DNA of 64,000 bases, from the NCBI GenBank assembly GCA_017390475.1, contig JAFPBO010000014.1, positions 92,026 through 156,025 on the forward strand. The letters run 5' to 3'. Source of the stretch: Loktanella sp. Its GTDB lineage: Bacteria > Pseudomonadota > Alphaproteobacteria > Rhodobacterales > Rhodobacteraceae. The notes below the pieces were generated by a model that ran no database searches, was not told the origin of the DNA, and was given only the letters and a program-made list of their open reading frames with translations. The translations under genes were made by a program, and so were the position numbers. This document shows positions 61,289 through 64,000 of the stretch, in pieces (position 1 is the first letter of the stretch; the number at the start of each line of letters is the position of its first letter).

Positions 61289-63247
61289 ATGGCCGACGAT
61301 CTTTTGTCCGCAAACGGACCCGATGACTATAACGCCAGCAGCATCGAAGTGCTGGAAGGGCTCGAACCCGTCCGCAAGCGCCCCGGTATGTATATCGGCG
61401 GCACGGATGAACGGGCCTTGCACCATCTGGTGGCCGAAGTTCTTGATAACTCAATGGACGAAGCCGTCGCAGGCCATGCCAACAAGATCGAGGTCGAACT
61501 GCACGCCGATTATTCCGTCACCATCCGCGACAACGGGCGCGGTATCCCCGTCGATCCGCACCCCAAGTTCCCCGACAAATCCGCGTTGGAGGTGATCCTT
61601 TGCACGCTGCACGCCGGTGGCAAGTTTTCGGGTAAAGCCTATCAGACATCCGGCGGTCTGCACGGTGTCGGTGCGTCGGTCGTCAACGCGCTGTCGGATT
61701 CCATGGTCGTGCAGGTCGCACGGAACAAGGAATTGTTCGAACAACGCTTTTCACGCGGGCTGCCTTTGGGGCCGATCCAGAAACTGGGTCCGACGCAAAA
61801 CCGCCGCGGCACCACGGTGACTTTCCACGCGGATGAGCAGATTTTCGGCAATCAGAAATTCAAACCGGCGCGGCTTTATAAATCCATCCAGTCCAAGGCC
61901 TATCTGTTTTCCGGCGTCAAAATCCATTGGAAATCTGAAATCAGCGATGGCGAAACCCCGCAGGAAGCAACCTTTCACTTCCCTGGTGGCCTTTCTGATT
62001 ATCTCAAGGAAACCTTGGGTAAATCCGCGACCTATTCGGAAAAACCATTTGCCGGCACCGTCGAATTTTCCGACAAATTCAACGAACCCGGCAAGGTCGA
62101 ATGGGCGATCAACTGGACGCCTGTGCGCGACGGGTTCATCCAATCCTATTGCAACACCGTCCCCACCCCCGAAGGCGGCACCCATGTCGCAGGATTCTGG
62201 GCCGCGATCCTGAAAGGGATCAAGGGCTATGGCGAATTATCCAACAACAAAAAAGCCGCCCTGATCACGCGCGAAGACCTGATATCAGGCGGTTGCGCGT
62301 TGGTGTCCTGCTTCATCCGCGACCCCGCTTTCGTGGGCCAGACCAAGGACCGCCTGTCGTCTGAAATCGCCGCGCGTATGACCGAAGGGGCAGTGCGCGA
62401 CCATTTCGACAATTGGCTGGCGGCAGATACCAAATCCGCAGGTGCGATCCTTGATTTTCTGGTGCTGCGCGCCGAGGAACGGCTGAAACGCCGTCAGGAA
62501 AAGGAAACCGCGCGCAAATCCGCAACCAAGAAACTGCGCCTGCCCGGCAAGCTGACCGATTGCACCTCCAAGGACCGGCGGGGCACGGAATTGTTCATCG
62601 TCGAGGGTGACAGCGCGGGCGGGTCCGGCAAAGGCGCACGCAACCGCGTCAATCAGGCGCTACTGCCGCTCAAGGGCAAAATCCTGAACGTGCTTGGTGC
62701 TGCATCGAACAAGCTGACCACCAATCAGGAAATCAACGATCTCTGCGAGGCTTTGGGTGTCCAGATGGGCACCAAATTCAACGTCGAAGACCTGCGTTAC
62801 GACAAGATCATCATCATGACCGATGCCGATGTCGACGGCGCGCATATCGCATCGCTGCTGATGACGTTCTTCTTCACCCAGATGCGCCCGCTGATCGATC
62901 ACGGGCATCTCTACCTCGCCTGCCCGCCCTTGTATCGCCTGACGCAGGGCGCGCGGCGGATCTATGTCGCCGATGATGCCGAGAAAGAAAAACACATGGC
63001 CAAGGGGCTGGGCGGCAAAGGCAAGATCGACGTGCAGCGCTTTAAGGGTCTGGGCGAGATGGATGCCAAGGACCTGAAAGAAACCACGATGGACCCCACG
63101 ACCCGCAAATTGATCCGCGTGACGGTGCATGACGACGTGCCGGGCGACACGGCGGATCTGGTGGAACGGCTGATGGGGAAGAAACCGGAATTGCGGTTCC
63201 AGTATATTCAGGAGAACGCGCGGTTTGTGGAGGAGTTGGATGTTTGA
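61289..63247 (+). CDS. parE: DNA topoisomerase IV subunit B
   Basis: The 652-residue protein has the GHKL ATPase motifs EVLDNSMDEAVAGHA, DNGRGIPVDPHPKFPDKSALEVIL and GGLHGVGASVVNALS. The Toprim motifs ELFIVEGDSAGGSGKG and MTDADVDGAHIASLL follow, with the C-terminal QRFKGLGEM. The N-terminal SIEVLEGLEPVRKRPGMYIGG and the size fit ParE rather than GyrB. With ParC it decatenates daughter chromosomes. It is divergent from the epimerase gene across 141 nt. Confidence 0.94.
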   Translation: MADDLLSANGPDDYNASSIEVLEGLEPVRKRPGMYIGGTDERALHHLVAEVLDNSMDEAVAGHANKIEVELHADYSVTIRDNGRGIPVDPHPKFPDKSALEVILCTLHAGGKFSGKAYQTSGGLHGVGASVVNALSDSMVVQVARNKELFEQRFSRGLPLGPIQKLGPTQNRRGTTVTFHADEQIFGNQKFKPARLYKSIQSKAYLFSGVKIHWKSEISDGETPQEATFHFPGGLSDYLKETLGKSATYSEKPFAGTVEFSDKFNEPGKVEWAINWTPVRDGFIQSYCNTVPTPEGGTHVAGFWAAILKGIKGYGELSNNKKAALITREDLISGGCALVSCFIRDPAFVGQTKDRLSSEIAARMTEGAVRDHFDNWLAADTKSAGAILDFLVLRAEERLKRRQEKETARKSATKKLRLPGKLTDCTSKDRRGTELFIVEGDSAGGSGKGARNRVNQALLPLKGKILNVLGAASNKLTTNQEINDLCEALGVQMGTKFNVEDLRYDKIIIMTDADVDGAHIASLLMTFFFTQMRPLIDHGHLYLACPPLYRLTQGARRIYVADDAEKEKHMAKGLGGKGKIDVQRFKGLGEMDAKDLKETTMDPTTRKLIRVTVHDDVPGDTADLVERLMGKKPELRFQYIQENARFVEELDV

Positions 63248-63879
63248 ATGAGGCGAATGATCCGATATCATCTGTTCATACCAGACATTCAATCTGGCGC
63301 ATGTATAGAGATGCAGCCGATGAAGATTATTTGATCGCACGGTTCTCTGCTAGGTCGAACCTCCTATACCAGTTCTGGTGGAGCGCACAGCAAGCAGTTG
63401 AAAAGTATCTGAAAGCGGCTTTATTGCTTAATGGGAAACCAGTCAGGAGTTATGGCCACAAGCTTTTGGAGATGTACGGGGTCGCGCTGGATTTTTCGGG
63501 TGACCTGTTGCCGATACTGCTGTGCCCACCAGCGGTCGTGCGCCAACGTATTTGGCCAAACACTAACCCGAGAGGATTCTTACCGACCGAGAAATTTGTT
63601 TCTCTGCTGCAAACCAACGGTAACCCACACAACCGTTACCGAACCTTCAGTACCTACACTAAGCCAGAATACCTGATTTACTTTGACGAACTTTGCTTTT
63701 GCCTGCGACGGATCGCATTTCCACTCGATCTTGAAATAGATTCATCGAAAACACTAGTTCGTTCGGAGTTAACCCGAAACAGAGGATTACAATTGCATCC
63801 AACCATGAGCTTTGAAGGCTCGATGAGCTCAAAATACCAGAATGTTTGGAAAGAGCATTTTAGGGTCAGGATGCATTGA
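63244..63879 (+). CDS. HEPN domain protein, probably acquired
   Basis: The 211-residue protein has a HEPN-type four-helix core (MYRDAADEDYLIARF, QQAVEKYLKAALLLNGKPV, SYGHKLLEMY). HEPN proteins are RNases or MNT-partner toxins. The usual R-x4-6-H motif is not clear here (RSYGH has a three-residue gap), so catalysis is uncertain. The gene is visibly lower in G+C than its neighbours and no nucleotidyltransferase partner is in the window. The start is a TTG that overlaps the parE stop; an ATG at 63301 would give 192 residues. Confidence 0.7.
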   Translation: MNEANDPISSVHTRHSIWRMYRDAADEDYLIARFSARSNLLYQFWWSAQQAVEKYLKAALLLNGKPVRSYGHKLLEMYGVALDFSGDLLPILLCPPAVVRQRIWPNTNPRGFLPTEKFVSLLQTNGNPHNRYRTFSTYTKPEYLIYFDELCFCLRRIAFPLDLEIDSSKTLVRSELTRNRGLQLHPTMSFEGSMSSKYQNVWKEHFRVRMH

Positions 63880-64000
63880 TTTCTGCTGCGCCGCGTGATT
63901 CACGGCTCCGAAAACGGAGTGGCGACATGAGCGATCTATACTGGCTGAGCGACACGCAGATGGCCAAGCTGGAACCCTTTTTCCCAAAGTCCCACGGCAA
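63880..64000 (+). mobile_element. Left end of an IS5-family insertion sequence
   Basis: The 5' end of the transposase gene lies at 63927, and 47 nt of non-coding sequence precede it as the expected left terminus. The inverted repeat and target duplication cannot be fixed because the element leaves the window. It adjoins the low-G+C HEPN gene. Confidence 0.55.
63927..64000 (+). CDS. IS5-family transposase, N-terminal fragment
   Basis: The 24 visible codons read MSDLYWLSDTQMAKLEPFFPKSHG, the recognisable N-terminus of IS5-family transposases (group with the conserved WLSD-QMA-LEPFFP start). The rest lies beyond the right edge. It is preceded by a short GGAGTGGCGAC ribosome region. Intactness is unknown. 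Confidence 0.85.
   Translation, partial: MSDLYWLSDTQMAKLEPFFPKSHG

Overview
The window comes from a high-G+C alphaproteobacterium, almost certainly a member of the Rhodobacteraceae (roseobacter-like). The evidence is the block hom-glpX-recJ-tRNA-Glu, a ParE and a glutamate dehydrogenase of the type usual in that family, TRAP and FecCD transporters, a DctP-type solute-binding protein, SdhE, UbiK, MidA and PgeF, and a 19-nt terminator repeat of the kind common in these genomes. Genus cannot be fixed from sequence alone.

Region 1 (1-7.8 kb) is core metabolism: the start of soxB (sarcosine oxidase), an NAD(P)-type glutamate dehydrogenase closed by a 40-nt perfect palindrome, a TetR regulator with a small membrane protein, a lipoprotein, homoserine dehydrogenase, class II fructose-1,6-bisphosphatase, RecJ and tRNA-Glu(UUC).

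Region 2 (8.0-15.9 kb, minus strand) is one tightly coupled operon: AmiC-like amide sensor, AmiR-like ANTAR antiterminator, two peptide-type permeases, a solute-binding protein, an acetamidase/formamidase and a fused double ATPase. A terminator-like hairpin lies 17 nt before the TTG start of amiC. The set reads as sensing, importing and hydrolysing a small amide under antitermination control.

Region 3 (16.1-28.4 kb) holds an orphan secreted protein, a PRISE-like enone reductase and a DctPQM TRAP transporter on the minus strand. Divergent from them is a compact plus-strand operon: a DapA-family aldolase, a GntR/FCD regulator, a cytoplasmic GH78 alpha-L-rhamnosidase, a FGGY kinase and a FucI-like isomerase.

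Region 4 (28.5-35.1 kb, minus strand) is a LacI-controlled CUT1 sugar ABC operon with a GH32/68-like hydrolase. Two abutting 14-bp operators sit upstream of lacI, and a strong hairpin follows the binding-protein gene.

Region 5 (35.1-44.2 kb, minus strand) is a ferric-siderophore system in two transcription units. The first has an ATPase and two FecCD permeases. The second has a sucrase/ferredoxin-like protein, a 68-aa protein, four tandem binding proteins of two subfamilies and a FhuF-like reductase. A TGA-N9-TCA iron box overlaps the promoter of the second unit. No TonB-dependent receptor is present.

Region 6 (44.4-63.2 kb) is mostly housekeeping: gloA, a MarR-type regulator, XRE-sdhE, aspC with tandem terminators, proC-csaA-2-hydroxyacid dehydrogenase, YbjN, an M42 peptidase, ubiK, lgt-midA-pgeF, a Hint-fold protein lacking its nucleophile, a MATE pump, DUF1007-NicO, an epimerase coupled to a 2OG-Fe(II) oxygenase, and parE. 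The right end (63.2-64 kb) switches to lower G+C with a HEPN protein and the start of an IS5-type transposase, which marks an acquired segment.

The most promising material for new biology is the amide operon with its attenuator-like hairpin, the four-binding-protein iron operon with its IRO-box, and the rhamnosidase operon with its unconventional kinase/isomerase pair.
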